Source of the DNA: an uncultured Myxococcales bacterium
GTDB taxonomy: Bacteria > Myxococcota_A > UBA9042 > CAIXZC01
Assembly: GCA_903895725.1 (NCBI GenBank)
Contig: CAITUV010000008.1
Span: forward strand, 124,001 to 188,000
DNA length: 64,000 nt
Direction: 5' to 3'
This document shows positions 45,910-54,441 of this stretch, piece after piece. The number at the start of each line of letters is the position of its first letter. Position 1 is the first letter of the stretch. The notes under the pieces are model-generated. The model saw only the letters and a list, made by a program, of their open reading frames with translations. It searched no databases and had not been told where the DNA came from. A program made the translations under genes and the position numbers.

Positions 45910-48900
45910 GGCCACCCCACCCTGCCGTATCGCCGGAAGAACGGCAGCTGGCAGATGGCCGCCAGCCGCTCGATTGTCCGGATGGCCCCCGCATAGCCCA
46001 TCTCGAAGGCCTGGGACGAGAACCGCCCCTTGCCGGCCCTCATGAGCCGCTGGTCCTGCGAGAAGTCCGAGTAGAATGCATGTGCCGGCCCCTCGCTGAG
46101 GCACCGGCCCAGCTCCTCCTCGCCTCCAAAGGTGCCAAAGGTCAACCGTTCGCTCGGCACGATGGAGAGCACCCGCTCCCGAAGCGAGTACGGAGGCACG
46201 CTCCCCCCCGAAAAGGCGAGAATCTCGACCTGGAATCCCATCTCGACCACCACCGGCAGCAACGGCAGGCCGAAGCTCACGGCCGGGTCGGTCAGCCGAT
46301 CCAGACGCCATGCATCCACAACGAATCCAAGGGTGCAGGACGATGCCTTTTCCTGCAGCCGTCGCCACTCGGAAAGACGGTGCTCCTCTTCCTCTATTAT
46401 CACCAGAGAACTTTGGTCATAACCTTCAGCTATCACTCTGTTTGTTGCTGCGCAGCATTCTCCATCCGGCGCTCCCCCCACCGGCCCGGTCCGGGGCCCA
46501 TGGGATGCCCCGGCCACGGCTCCGGCCACGGCAGACAACCAGGCCCGGGTGCGCTGGAATCCGTACGGGGCCTCCGGTTCCAGCGTGGTGAGCGGAAGGT
46601 CGGCAAACAGGGCGTCGCGAAGCTTGCCCAGGTAGTGCTCCGGATAGAAGACCTGGACCGCTGCCTTCAGGTAGGTATCGAACACCCGCAGGTCGACCCT
46701 GGGGAACGGCCGGTCGTTGATTTCGATGCCTGCGGACCGGAGCAGAGCGCACAGCTCGTCCGTGCTGCGGTTGGTCGGGAAACCGACGAGGTTTACGAGG
46801 CCCGGAGTCGGTGGGTGAGGCACAAACCCCCGCTCCTTCTTGCGCTGCGCAAAGAAGTCGGCCAGCGGATTTCCCTCGATGTGCGGGGCCGTGTACATGA
46901 GGGGGACGGAGCTGCGCCGTCCGGCCCGGTGAACCAGCCCCGAGACATCCTCGCCGGCCACCACGGGAGTGCAGGTGTTGTGGACGAGGACGAACTGCTC
47001 ATCCTCGATTCCCGAGGCCACGCGGTCGAGGGCCCGCTCCAGCCGCACGATGGCGCCTCGCACGACGTCGGCATCCCGGAGGTCGGTGGTGAGGGTGATT
47101 CCTCCCGCACCCTTTCGGGCCAGCGGATGGCCATGGTAGGGAGGAGGTGCGAGCCAGGGGTAGTCGACGATGTCAGGCTGGTGCTCCAATGCAGGAGGAG
47201 TGGGATACATGCACTCCCGGTCGCAGTGCTCGATGGCCACGTGCGGCGCCTCATACTGCAAAAGCTGGTGCACGTTGCGGGCGAAGTGGTCATCCGCGAA
47301 AAACTGCCGCCAGGGAGGGGTCTGGCGGAAGCTGGCATCGTCGTGCTCCGGACCGCCGGGCTTTCCCATGGGGACCGATTCCGGGTCGGACCGAACGACG
47401 TCGTGGAGTGACTCGAGCGTGTGGCCAGCCAGCGGACCGGCAACCGCCTTCACGAGGTCCACGGTCACCTCGTCCGCCTCTCCGGCATGCCCGATCCCGC
47501 ACGTCGACACATCCAGGAACGACGGGGCTCCGAGTGGTACCAGCAGGAGCGAGCGGAGCCCGCCTCCCGGCAGAGCAAGGTCGATCTCCATGACCTGGTC
47601 GGTTCGGGAATCGGCCCGGGCCAGGGTGGCATCGTGAGGCAGAGTTGTCCCTGGCGGAACGAGGAGGGTGGAGAGCTGCTCGAGTGCCCGCTGGCCCGCC
47701 CGCAGGTTCCACACGCGGCCTTCGGGCGTGCGGGCCGGGCTTCCATCCGCCTCCGTCGAGCTCGAGTCGAAGGAGTCGGGAGAATCCAGGATCCAGTCCG
47801 CCAGCGTGTCGAACGTCACATTCTTCAGCCGGGATGCTACCCACCGGGCGAGCTTGTGCAGGGCAACGCTCGGGTCGGAGCCGTGATACGCAATCCCGAG
47901 GTTGGGCATGGAGAGGTAAGCCCCCCCACGCCCGGGCGGCAGCAGAATGAGCCGCTGCGGGGGCAGCTTCCCGTACTGGAGGGTGAGGCGCAGCTCGCCC
48001 GTCCGCTCGAGGACGGCCGCTGCCACCCCCGCCTTGACCCGGGAGAACTCGGGCTGGTCAAAGCCCAGGAGCCGGTCGAGCCGCGCGAGCGTCGAGGGGC
48101 CCGCGAGCCGGGCGGGGCTCGGGGAAGCCGCCCCACGGGTCGGAGCGAAGCTCCCCGGCTGCATTGCCTCGGCCGGTCCGTGGGTGCGGTGCGCCAGCGG
48201 CGTACTGGCACCAGGCCCTGCCTGGCGGTGCGCCAGCGGCGTACTGGCACCAGGCCCTGCCTGGCGGTGCGCCAGCGGCGTACTGGCACCAGGCCCTGCC
48301 TGGGGGTTCGGGGAAGCCGCCCCACGGGTCGGAGCGAAGCTCCCCGGCTGCATTGCCTCGGCCGGTCCGTGGGTGCGGTGCGCCAGCGGCGTACTGGCAC
48401 CAGGCCCTGCCTGGCGGGAGAGGGAGTGGGCGACGGAGGCGACGGCGAGGGCGAAGGGGTCGGTCGGTGCGGTCTCGATGAGGGTCCGCCGGTGACGGCG
48501 GGCGTGGGCCAGTGCGGCGGAGTACGGCAGCTCGCCCAGGACGGGAGCACCGATGGAGCGGGCAAACGCATGGCCGTCCAGCTCGGGATCCGTGGCGGAG
48601 CGCTGGTTGAGCACGAGACCGGCCAGGCTGACTCCGTTTTCCGCGTAGCGGGAGACGGCCTTGGCGATGTTGCCGGCGGCGAAGAACGACATCTCGTCGG
48701 GCGATGCCACGATGACGACGAGGTCGGCAAGCCCCTTTCTGAGTGGGGCGGCAAAACCGCCGCAGACGACATCGCCGAGCACATCGAAAAGGATCACGTC
48801 GTGGGTGTCGGAGAGCAGCCCGCCCCGTTCGAGGAAGTCGAGGGCCCAGGTGATTCCACGGCCACCGCACCCGATGCCTGGCTCGGGGCCGCCCACCTCG

Positions 48901-49148
48901 ACGCAATCGATGCCGAGCCTGCCCCTGTTGATTGCGTCCCGGGGATCTGCGGTCGGGTTTTCGGCAAGGAGCTCCACGGTCGTTTTCGGGGGGCGGTCCG
49001 ACTCGAGGAGGAGGAGCGACGAGTCGGCCTTGGGGTCGCAGCCCACGTGCAGGACCCGCTGCCCCTGTTGGGAGAACCAGGCGCTCAGGTGTGCGGCGAA
49101 GGTGGACTTCCCCACCCCTCCCTTGCCGAACACGACGATGCGGACCAT
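45906..49148 (-). CDS. NifH-like Fe protein fused to a nitrogenase component-1-like domain
   Basis: A single 1080-aa frame, start ATG 49148 with a GGAGGGGGGGG site. Residues 1-245 are a complete NifH-type ATPase: FGKGGVGKST (7-16), CDPKADS (37-43), GCGGRG (Cys94) and VVCGGF (Cys129); the two cysteines match the inter-subunit [4Fe-4S] ligands of NifH/BchL. Residues ~246-350 are a Pro/Ala/Gly linker of repeats (QAGPGASTPLAHR). Residues ~350-640 are unrecognised. From ~645 a component-1 pattern follows: IEHCDREC, GITLTTDLRDADVV, LVHNTCTPVVAGEDV, YTAPHIEGNP and GLVNLVGFPTN. Electron donor and active site would thus be tethered. The partner is the following gene. Confidence 0.78.
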   Translation of the reverse strand: MVRIVVFGKGGVGKSTFAAHLSAWFSQQGQRVLHVGCDPKADSSLLLLESDRPPKTTVELLAENPTADPRDAINRGRLGIDCVEVGGPEPGIGCGGRGITWALDFLERGGLLSDTHDVILFDVLGDVVCGGFAAPLRKGLADLVVIVASPDEMSFFAAGNIAKAVSRYAENGVSLAGLVLNQRSATDPELDGHAFARSIGAPVLGELPYSAALAHARRHRRTLIETAPTDPFALAVASVAHSLSRQAGPGASTPLAHRTHGPAEAMQPGSFAPTRGAASPNPQAGPGASTPLAHRQAGPGASTPLAHRQAGPGASTPLAHRTHGPAEAMQPGSFAPTRGAASPSPARLAGPSTLARLDRLLGFDQPEFSRVKAGVAAAVLERTGELRLTLQYGKLPPQRLILLPPGRGGAYLSMPNLGIAYHGSDPSVALHKLARWVASRLKNVTFDTLADWILDSPDSFDSSSTEADGSPARTPEGRVWNLRAGQRALEQLSTLLVPPGTTLPHDATLARADSRTDQVMEIDLALPGGGLRSLLLVPLGAPSFLDVSTCGIGHAGEADEVTVDLVKAVAGPLAGHTLESLHDVVRSDPESVPMGKPGGPEHDDASFRQTPPWRQFFADDHFARNVHQLLQYEAPHVAIEHCDRECMYPTPPALEHQPDIVDYPWLAPPPYHGHPLARKGAGGITLTTDLRDADVVRGAIVRLERALDRVASGIEDEQFVLVHNTCTPVVAGEDVSGLVHRAGRRSSVPLMYTAPHIEGNPLADFFAQRKKERGFVPHPPTPGLVNLVGFPTNRSTDELCALLRSAGIEINDRPFPRVDLRVFDTYLKAAVQVFYPEHYLGKLRDALFADLPLTTLEPEAPYGFQRTRAWLSAVAGAVAGASHGPRTGPVGGAPDGECCAATNRVIAEGYDQSSLVIIEEEEHRLSEWRRLQEKASSCTLGFVVDAWRLDRLTDPAVSFGLPLLPVVVEMGFQVEILAFSGGSVPPYSLRERVLSIVPSERLTFGTFGGEEELGRCLSEGPAHAFYSDFSQDQRLMRAGKGRFSSQAFEMGYAGAIRTIERLAAICQLPFFRRYGRVGWP
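48120..48416 (-). repeat. In-frame tandem repeats encoding the fusion's linker
   Basis: A 39-bp unit occurs four times (48189-48227, 48228-48266, 48267-48305, 48378-48416); the first and last are preceded by a matching 69-bp block, making 108-bp units (48120-48227 and 48309-48416). All offsets are multiples of 3, so gain or loss keeps the reading frame. Confidence 0.92.
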
Positions 49149-49184
49149 AGTGCCCCCCCCTCCGGCGGCCCTGCCGGTGGCGTG

Positions 49185-49213
49185 ACTATACCTTGGCTCG
49201 GCCGTCGCCGAAA
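49185..49213 (-). promoter_or_regulatory. Candidate promoter for the fusion gene
   Basis: On the minus strand, TATAGT (49190-49185) lies 17 bases from TTTCGG (49213-49208). The -10 box is good, the -35 weak. It is 37 bases before the ATG. Confidence 0.4.
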
Positions 49214-49263
49214 GTCGGAACGCGCGCACGGCGTGGGTGCAGCGCCTGACTGCGTGCTTTCGA

Positions 49264-49293
49264 TTGACTTGAAGCTTGTCGATCCTGGATAAT
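49264..49293 (+). promoter_or_regulatory. sigma70-like promoter for the radical SAM genes
   Basis: TTGACT (49264-49269) and GATAAT (49288-49293), 18-base spacer, upstream of the divergent radical SAM gene. Transcription would start near 49300, which favours GTG 49332 as the start codon. Confidence 0.6.
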
Positions 49294-49331
49294 GACGCCG
49301 GGTCGTGGCCCCGACCCCGGGGGGGTTCAGC

Positions 49332-50705
49332 GTGAGCGGGGATCTTCGTGCCATCAAATCGGCCGTCGTCAAGGTCACCGACAGGTGCAACCAGAACTGT
49401 GCGTTCTGCCTGGACAAGGGGGTAACGCCGGCCATGCACATGTCGGTCGAGGAGATCAACGCGCTCCTGGACCGGCTGAAGCTGGATTGCGACCAGCTCA
49501 TCTTCATGGGGGGTGAGACCCTCATCATCCCCGACTTCGAGAGGGTGATCCGCCATGCCAAGGAGATCGGCTACCGGGCGGTGGGAATTGCGACGAACGG
49601 GACGCTCCTGAGCCGCAAAGGCTACCTGGATCGACTCCTGGAGGCGGGGCTGGACTACCTGGAGTTCTCGCTGATCCACCATGATGCCGAGAAGGTTTCG
49701 AAGCTGACGGGCAAGACGTTCACGTTTGCCCGGCAGCTCGAGGCGCTGGAGCAGCTCAATGCCCGCAAGCTTGCGGACAACTTCTTCGTGCTGTTCAACG
49801 TGGTGATGAACGCGCTCAACCGGGAGGATCTGCTGTCGGTCTGCCGGTGGGTGAACGAGACGTTTCCGAGCTTTCCGAGGCGATTCAACTTCAAGTCCAT
49901 GGTCCTGCGTGGGTCGGCCTTGAAGAACGACTGGGTGCGGACCCCGTTTTCGGGCATACGGCTGGACGTGTTTCCCTACCTGGAGGGGGCGGGCATACCG
50001 TTCTGGACGGAGAACATGCCGCTGTGCGTGGCCCCGGGGTTCGAGTGGCACTCGCTGAATGCGACGACCCGGGTGATGGACCGGCGGTACAAGGACATCA
50101 ACCTGGAATCGCCGCAGGAGTACTACGACACGGGGTTCCACGACACGGGGAAGGTGCAGCCCTCGGCGTGCGAGAAGTGCACGCTTCGGGCCATCTGCCT
50201 TGGGGTGGAGCTGGGGTACATCCAGAAGTACGGGATCAAGGAGTTCAAGGCATCCCGGACGGACCCGGAGGACGTGGTCCGGAAGATCCTGGATGCGTCG
50301 GGCGGGGCACCGGAGGAGGCGGCCACGGTGCATGATGGGCTCTTGCGGTTCTTCCGCCTTCCGCCGTACGAGGAGAGCGATCGGCTCTACCTTTACTTCC
50401 GCAAGGGGTCGCACCGCCGGGTGACTCTGATGGTGGCTCCCAACGGCGAGGAGAGCCGGCCGACGCTGCGGACCGGGGCGCACCAGATCGTGTTCCTCGG
50501 GGACGGCGGGCCGGAGCGGCAGCCGCATGAGGACGAGATTGAGCTGATGAAGCTTCTGGGTCGGTCGATCGGATTCCTGGACCGCCATCACCCGGAAGAG
50601 GTGCTGCAGTGGTGTCGTGACCTGAAGAAGCAATTCGAGGACGGGACCCTGTTTCCCGGCAACTGGGTGCTTCTGCCCGAGAGCCGGCACATGCGTTACT
50701 ACTAG
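49332..50705 (+). CDS. Radical SAM protein with C-terminal cysteine cluster
   Basis: Protein of 457 aa, GTG start at 49332 (GTG 49305 also in frame). Radical SAM motif CNQNCAFC (Cys19, 23, 26), MGGE, ATNGTLLS. After the barrel, CEKCTLRAIC forms a SPASM/twitch-like auxiliary cluster site. The C-terminal ~150 residues are of unknown fold. Such enzymes modify peptides, cofactors or small molecules by radical chemistry. It is transcribed away from the NifH fusion from a shared intergenic region and is followed 50 bases later by a second radical SAM gene. A role in building a cofactor for the nitrogenase-like complex, in the manner of NifB, is an inference. Confidence 0.85.
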   Translation: MSGDLRAIKSAVVKVTDRCNQNCAFCLDKGVTPAMHMSVEEINALLDRLKLDCDQLIFMGGETLIIPDFERVIRHAKEIGYRAVGIATNGTLLSRKGYLDRLLEAGLDYLEFSLIHHDAEKVSKLTGKTFTFARQLEALEQLNARKLADNFFVLFNVVMNALNREDLLSVCRWVNETFPSFPRRFNFKSMVLRGSALKNDWVRTPFSGIRLDVFPYLEGAGIPFWTENMPLCVAPGFEWHSLNATTRVMDRRYKDINLESPQEYYDTGFHDTGKVQPSACEKCTLRAICLGVELGYIQKYGIKEFKASRTDPEDVVRKILDASGGAPEEAATVHDGLLRFFRLPPYEESDRLYLYFRKGSHRRVTLMVAPNGEESRPTLRTGAHQIVFLGDGGPERQPHEDEIELMKLLGRSIGFLDRHHPEEVLQWCRDLKKQFEDGTLFPGNWVLLPESRHMRYY

Positions 50706-50755
50706 GCGGAGGAGATGCCCGGCAGCGGAGCTCCGAGGCCCTGGGCGAAGCAGAA

Positions 50756-52627
50756 TTGGCAACGAACGACAGACATCCCGTGATCATCGTGATCGGCCGG
50801 TCGGTTCTGGCGAGGCGGTTTGCCGAGGCCTACTGGAAGGCGGGTCTGGCCGAGGTGGCCGTGGCGGACCCTGAGGCCCTGGACATTGCGGACCAGCTCC
50901 AATCGGCCCGGGCGGTGCATGTCGTGGATGCGGGCGGGCGGCCGCTGGGCGAGCTGCTCGGAGCAGCGGGGGCCGGTGCCTCGCACGTGGTGGTGCCGCT
51001 GTTGCCGGAGTTGGGGCCGGAAGAGCTCGGACGGGCGCTGTCGGGCCTGGAGGAAGGGGGACGAAGCCTGCTGCTGGCCTTCCCTCCGCTCTGTTCCCGG
51101 CCGTTCATCCGCCTCCAGCACCTGCTGAGCACGGGGATTGCGGGGACGGTTACCGACCTGCTCTTCCGCCTGCCCGGAGGTGAGGCCGCATTCGACGCGG
51201 ACATCGCCGGAGGGGATGTCTCGTCCGCCGGCTGCCTGGGCCTTTCCTGCCTCACGATGCTGGCGGGCGGCCCGCTTCCGTGGAATTCGGCACAGGGGTC
51301 CTCAGGGGGCCCGAAGGGGACCGGTTCCCGCCGCGTGCTCGTGAATTCGGGAAGCCTGATTCTGGCCGTGGAATCGTGTCCCGGCGACTCGGACTGGGAG
51401 CTGGTGGCGAACGGAACCGACAGCTCGGTGACGCTGAGCTGCAAAGGTGCAGTCTACACCATCTGGGCCCGACGCAAGTCGTTCGAGCGCATCCTGGCCC
51501 GCTTCGACGACGTGGACCCGCTCGGTGACGTGGTCCGGGCAGTCGAGCGGTTCCTGGAGGGGCAGACACGACATCTTCCCAACGGCCATGCGACGCTGCT
51601 CCTGGCGCACGCGTTCCAGGCGGTCCGCGAGTCGTTCCAGCGGGGCGAGGATCCGCTTCCGGCTCCGCCGCCCCCACCCACCCGCTCTCCGCTGGCCCTG
51701 GACCTGTACCAGAAGCTGCCCCTGGGCAAGGGAAGGAACGCTTACTGGGAAGCCAAGTTCAACATCGAGACCCGGTGCAACCAGGACTGCATCTTCTGCT
51801 TTGCCCGGAACAGTGCCATGGTAGTCACCGACCTCGATGCCCGCCCCGGCCTCTTGTGCGCCCTGGCGGGAGACGGGATCTCCGGGGTCATGTTTTCCGG
51901 CGGCGAGCCGACCCTCAACCCCCGCCTTCCCTCGTTCCTGGCGGAGGCACGGAAGGCAGGGCTCGAGCATATCACCGTGGAAAGCAACGCAGTCCGGTTC
52001 TCGGACCCCGACATCGTCGCCCGCTGCCGGGAGGCAGGGCTGAACACCGCTTTCGTCTCGTTCCACTCGTGCCGGCCGGAGACGGTCGAAACCCTGACCC
52101 GACTGCCGGGGGCGTTCGAAAAGACGGTTGCCGGCGTGCGCAACCTGTTGGCAGCAGGCATCGAGGTCAACCTGAACTGCGTGACAAACCGGTTCAACTA
52201 TCGGGAGCTGTCGGAGCTGGCCCGCTTCATCGCCCGGGAGCTGGGCACGGTCAACACGGTCACGTTCTCGTACGTGGCCCCTCTGGGCCGGGCGGATGGT
52301 CGGCCGGACATCGTGCCTCCGATCAGTGAGGCCGCTCCGTACCTGGCCGAGGCGCTCCTGCTTGCGGAGCAGCTGGGGCTGAATGCCTCGGTTCCCGGGC
52401 GGTGCGGCATTCCGCTCTGTTTCCTGCCGGGGCTCGAGCGCTTCTTCGTCGAGTACCGGCTTCGAGACCACCTGCCTCCCGAGCGCCTCCGCCTTCCCGA
52501 GGATCGCTTAAAGACCGAGCTGTGCCCTCAATGCCCGCTCGACCCGTACTGCCAGGGGCTCTGGTGCAACTACGCCACCCTCTACGGGGTGGAGGAGCTG
52601 CGGCGCAACTTCATGCGGCGGCGCTGA
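50756..52627 (+). CDS. Radical SAM protein with a possible N-terminal Rossmann-like domain
   Basis: Protein of 623 aa, TTG start at 50756. Residues ~1-290 look like a Rossmann-type domain of the Gfo/Idh/MocA kind: VIIVIGRSVLARRFAEAYW, AVADPEALD, ALSGLEEGGRSLLLAFPP, then a beta-sheet dimerisation-like part. Residues ~330-540 are radical SAM, with CNQDCIFC (~340-347), FSGGEPTLNP and NCVTNRFNY. The C-terminus has CPQCPLDPYCQGLWC, a SPASM-like cluster site. This fusion would join a possible nucleotide-dependent step to radical chemistry. It lies between the first radical SAM gene and an FAD oxidoreductase, both on the same strand. Confidence 0.78.
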   Translation: MATNDRHPVIIVIGRSVLARRFAEAYWKAGLAEVAVADPEALDIADQLQSARAVHVVDAGGRPLGELLGAAGAGASHVVVPLLPELGPEELGRALSGLEEGGRSLLLAFPPLCSRPFIRLQHLLSTGIAGTVTDLLFRLPGGEAAFDADIAGGDVSSAGCLGLSCLTMLAGGPLPWNSAQGSSGGPKGTGSRRVLVNSGSLILAVESCPGDSDWELVANGTDSSVTLSCKGAVYTIWARRKSFERILARFDDVDPLGDVVRAVERFLEGQTRHLPNGHATLLLAHAFQAVRESFQRGEDPLPAPPPPPTRSPLALDLYQKLPLGKGRNAYWEAKFNIETRCNQDCIFCFARNSAMVVTDLDARPGLLCALAGDGISGVMFSGGEPTLNPRLPSFLAEARKAGLEHITVESNAVRFSDPDIVARCREAGLNTAFVSFHSCRPETVETLTRLPGAFEKTVAGVRNLLAAGIEVNLNCVTNRFNYRELSELARFIARELGTVNTVTFSYVAPLGRADGRPDIVPPISEAAPYLAEALLLAEQLGLNASVPGRCGIPLCFLPGLERFFVEYRLRDHLPPERLRLPEDRLKTELCPQCPLDPYCQGLWCNYATLYGVEELRRNFMRRR

Positions 52628-52653
52628 CCGCTTCCCGGACGAGGAGCATTCCC

Positions 52654-53712
52654 ATGACGGACCGGTATGACGTCATCGTGATTGGAGGGGGCCCCAGCGG
52701 CCTGATGTGCGCCCTGACGGCAGTCGGCGGCATCCCGATCAATCCCCCCCGCAACTTCCGCTCGCTCGTGCTCGAGCGGTATCGCGTCGGCCAGTTCGCC
52801 CGGTACGGGAAGCTGCGGCTCACGCATGGCTGGCACTTCATGGGAGCACCGCTCATCCGGGACCTGGAGGCCGAGGTCCGCTCGTCCGGGTGCATCGACG
52901 TCAGGGAGCAGGAGCCGGCCGTGGCCGTCCGGGGATGCCGGGGCAGCTTCGAAGTGGAGACGCCATCGGGACGCTACCAGGGCGACTCGGTGGCGGTCTG
53001 CACCGGCTTCTTCCCTCATGCCGACCTGGTGCCGCACACCCGCAACGTCCGGGTCGTGTTCAGCCCTCCCGAGATCGAGGCCAGGCACCTTCCCGCGATT
53101 CCGGGGGACCTGGTGGCGATCCTCGGAGGCGGTGCCGAAACCCTCGAATTCGCGGCCGGCCTCCTGAAGCTCCGCCCCGAAGTCTCCTTCCTGGCCGTGC
53201 TGGAGCACGTCACCGAGGTCCCGGCCGATGCGTTCCCCGGGGTCTCGATCGGACCGGCCCCGGCACAGGGCGCTGCCGTAAGTGCAGCCCGCACACCCGC
53301 CATTCGGGCGGTTGCAGGCCGGTTGGCGGTCAAGGAGGAGCACACGGTGGGCCTCACCCTCGAGGTCGTACCGCGCACGGGCAGCCCGTCGCTCCAAAGC
53401 TGTCGCTTCCTGCTCGTGGACTACAACTCCTACACGCTCGAGACGCACGTGACCGACTTCCTGCGGGGGAGCGGAATCGAGCTTCGCAACGGCTACGTCG
53501 TCACAGGACGGGGAGGAGAAACCTCCGTCCCCGGGCTGGTGGCGGCCGGCAATATCGTGACTCCGGTCTCGGGGGTGCTGACGGCGCTCGATACGGGATT
53601 CCGGGTGGGGCTCGAGCTCCACACGCAGCTCTACCGGGAGAAGTTCGGCCGTGACCCGCCGGTCTTCCCATGGTTGCCGCGGGGGGGCATGCGCCAGCAT
53701 CCCCTGGCGTGA
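52654..53712 (+). CDS. FAD-dependent NAD(P)-type oxidoreductase
   Basis: Protein of 352 aa. The start is ATG 52654 with GAGGAG upstream; the longer frame overlaps the previous gene. It has an N-terminal FAD-binding VIVIGGGPSGLMCA, a second dinucleotide motif VAILGGGAETLEFA (~residue 155), and the C-terminal GLVAAGNIV FAD signature. The thioredoxin-reductase CxxC is not visible, so it resembles YpdA/ferredoxin-NADP reductase-like enzymes. It probably supplies electrons or oxidises an intermediate for the neighbouring radical SAM or nitrogenase-like proteins; this is an inference from position. Confidence 0.78.
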   Translation: MTDRYDVIVIGGGPSGLMCALTAVGGIPINPPRNFRSLVLERYRVGQFARYGKLRLTHGWHFMGAPLIRDLEAEVRSSGCIDVREQEPAVAVRGCRGSFEVETPSGRYQGDSVAVCTGFFPHADLVPHTRNVRVVFSPPEIEARHLPAIPGDLVAILGGGAETLEFAAGLLKLRPEVSFLAVLEHVTEVPADAFPGVSIGPAPAQGAAVSAARTPAIRAVAGRLAVKEEHTVGLTLEVVPRTGSPSLQSCRFLLVDYNSYTLETHVTDFLRGSGIELRNGYVVTGRGGETSVPGLVAAGNIVTPVSGVLTALDTGFRVGLELHTQLYREKFGRDPPVFPWLPRGGMRQHPLA

Positions 53713-53792
53713 CCCGCCCCTGCCGGTCCGCCCTTGCCACGCTATCGGTTGGGAGGCTCCTGTCTCGACGAGAGCCGGATGGACGAGTGTGG

Positions 53793-54404
53793 CTACTGGT
53801 TCTCCCGGTACTTCCTGGCCAGCGCCGTGTTCACATGCACCACGCCGCGGTTGAGATCCTTGAAGGGGTAGTCCGGCGTGATGCGGGGCAGCGCGTCGGC
53901 CTGTGCCTGGGTGCGCACGACGCTGCCCGCTTCCACGTAGCGGCCGTCTGCAACGGTGACTCCGAGCACGATGGCACCGGGCTCGACTACGCAGCTGTGG
54001 CCGACGGTGGACTTGAACACCAGGGCCTTCATGCCGACGAAGGTATCGTCGTGCACGACGGCCGGGCCGTGCACCTGCGCCTGGTGAGCCAGAGACACCC
54101 GGCAGCCGATGAACACGCCGTAGCGTCTGGCGCCGACGGTTCGGATGTTGTGCTCGACGGGATTGCCGTGGCTTTCGGTTTCGAGCGCGTGGATCACGAC
54201 TCCGTCCTGGACGTTGGAATCATCACCCACGTGGAGCGGCTGTCCCTCATCCCCGCGCACGACCGCGGTGGGGCAAACCATCACGTTACGGCCGATGGTG
54301 ACGTTGCCGCAGACGACGGCCAGCGGGTGGACGAATGAGGACGGGTCCACTTCCGGCATGACCGTGGCCGGGCTGAAATCAGTCTGGACGTTCTTTTCGA
54401 TCAT
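53793..54404 (-). CDS. Gamma-class carbonic anhydrase, Cam-type
   Basis: Protein of 203 aa, start ATG 54404. Left-handed beta-helix hexapeptides (NVTIGRNV, STVGHSCVVEPGAIVLG) carry the three zinc/iron histidines in QDGVVIH and VSLAHQAQVHGPA. NVQDGVVIHALE and VEHN near the acidic-loop position match the Cam subclass of methanogens and acetogens more than the CamH type; the loop is short. It interconverts CO2 and bicarbonate. There is no signal peptide. It is convergent with the FAD oxidoreductase, with an 80-base gap. Confidence 0.85.
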   Translation of the reverse strand: MIEKNVQTDFSPATVMPEVDPSSFVHPLAVVCGNVTIGRNVMVCPTAVVRGDEGQPLHVGDDSNVQDGVVIHALETESHGNPVEHNIRTVGARRYGVFIGCRVSLAHQAQVHGPAVVHDDTFVGMKALVFKSTVGHSCVVEPGAIVLGVTVADGRYVEAGSVVRTQAQADALPRITPDYPFKDLNRGVVHVNTALARKYRENQ

Positions 54405-54441
54405 CGTGATTCTCCTGGAGATTGAAGGTCAGGATGGCGGC

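Noticed and set aside
48189..48416. Regular 39-bp repeats suggesting a CRISPR array
   Set aside because: Most repeats are directly adjacent without unique spacers, and they lie in frame inside a coding sequence.
44623..49148. True nitrogen-fixing nitrogenase
   Set aside because: Subunits are short and diverged, cluster cysteines are partly lost, and no nifD/K/E/N/B set or assembly genes are present.
44623..49148. Dark-operative protochlorophyllide or chlorophyllide reductase
   Set aside because: No bch or other tetrapyrrole-pigment genes nearby, and the fused architecture differs from BchL/N/B.
47421..49292. Long plus-strand reading frame opposite the NifH fusion
   Set aside because: Shadow of the minus-strand gene; protein is low-complexity Arg/Gly-rich without motifs.
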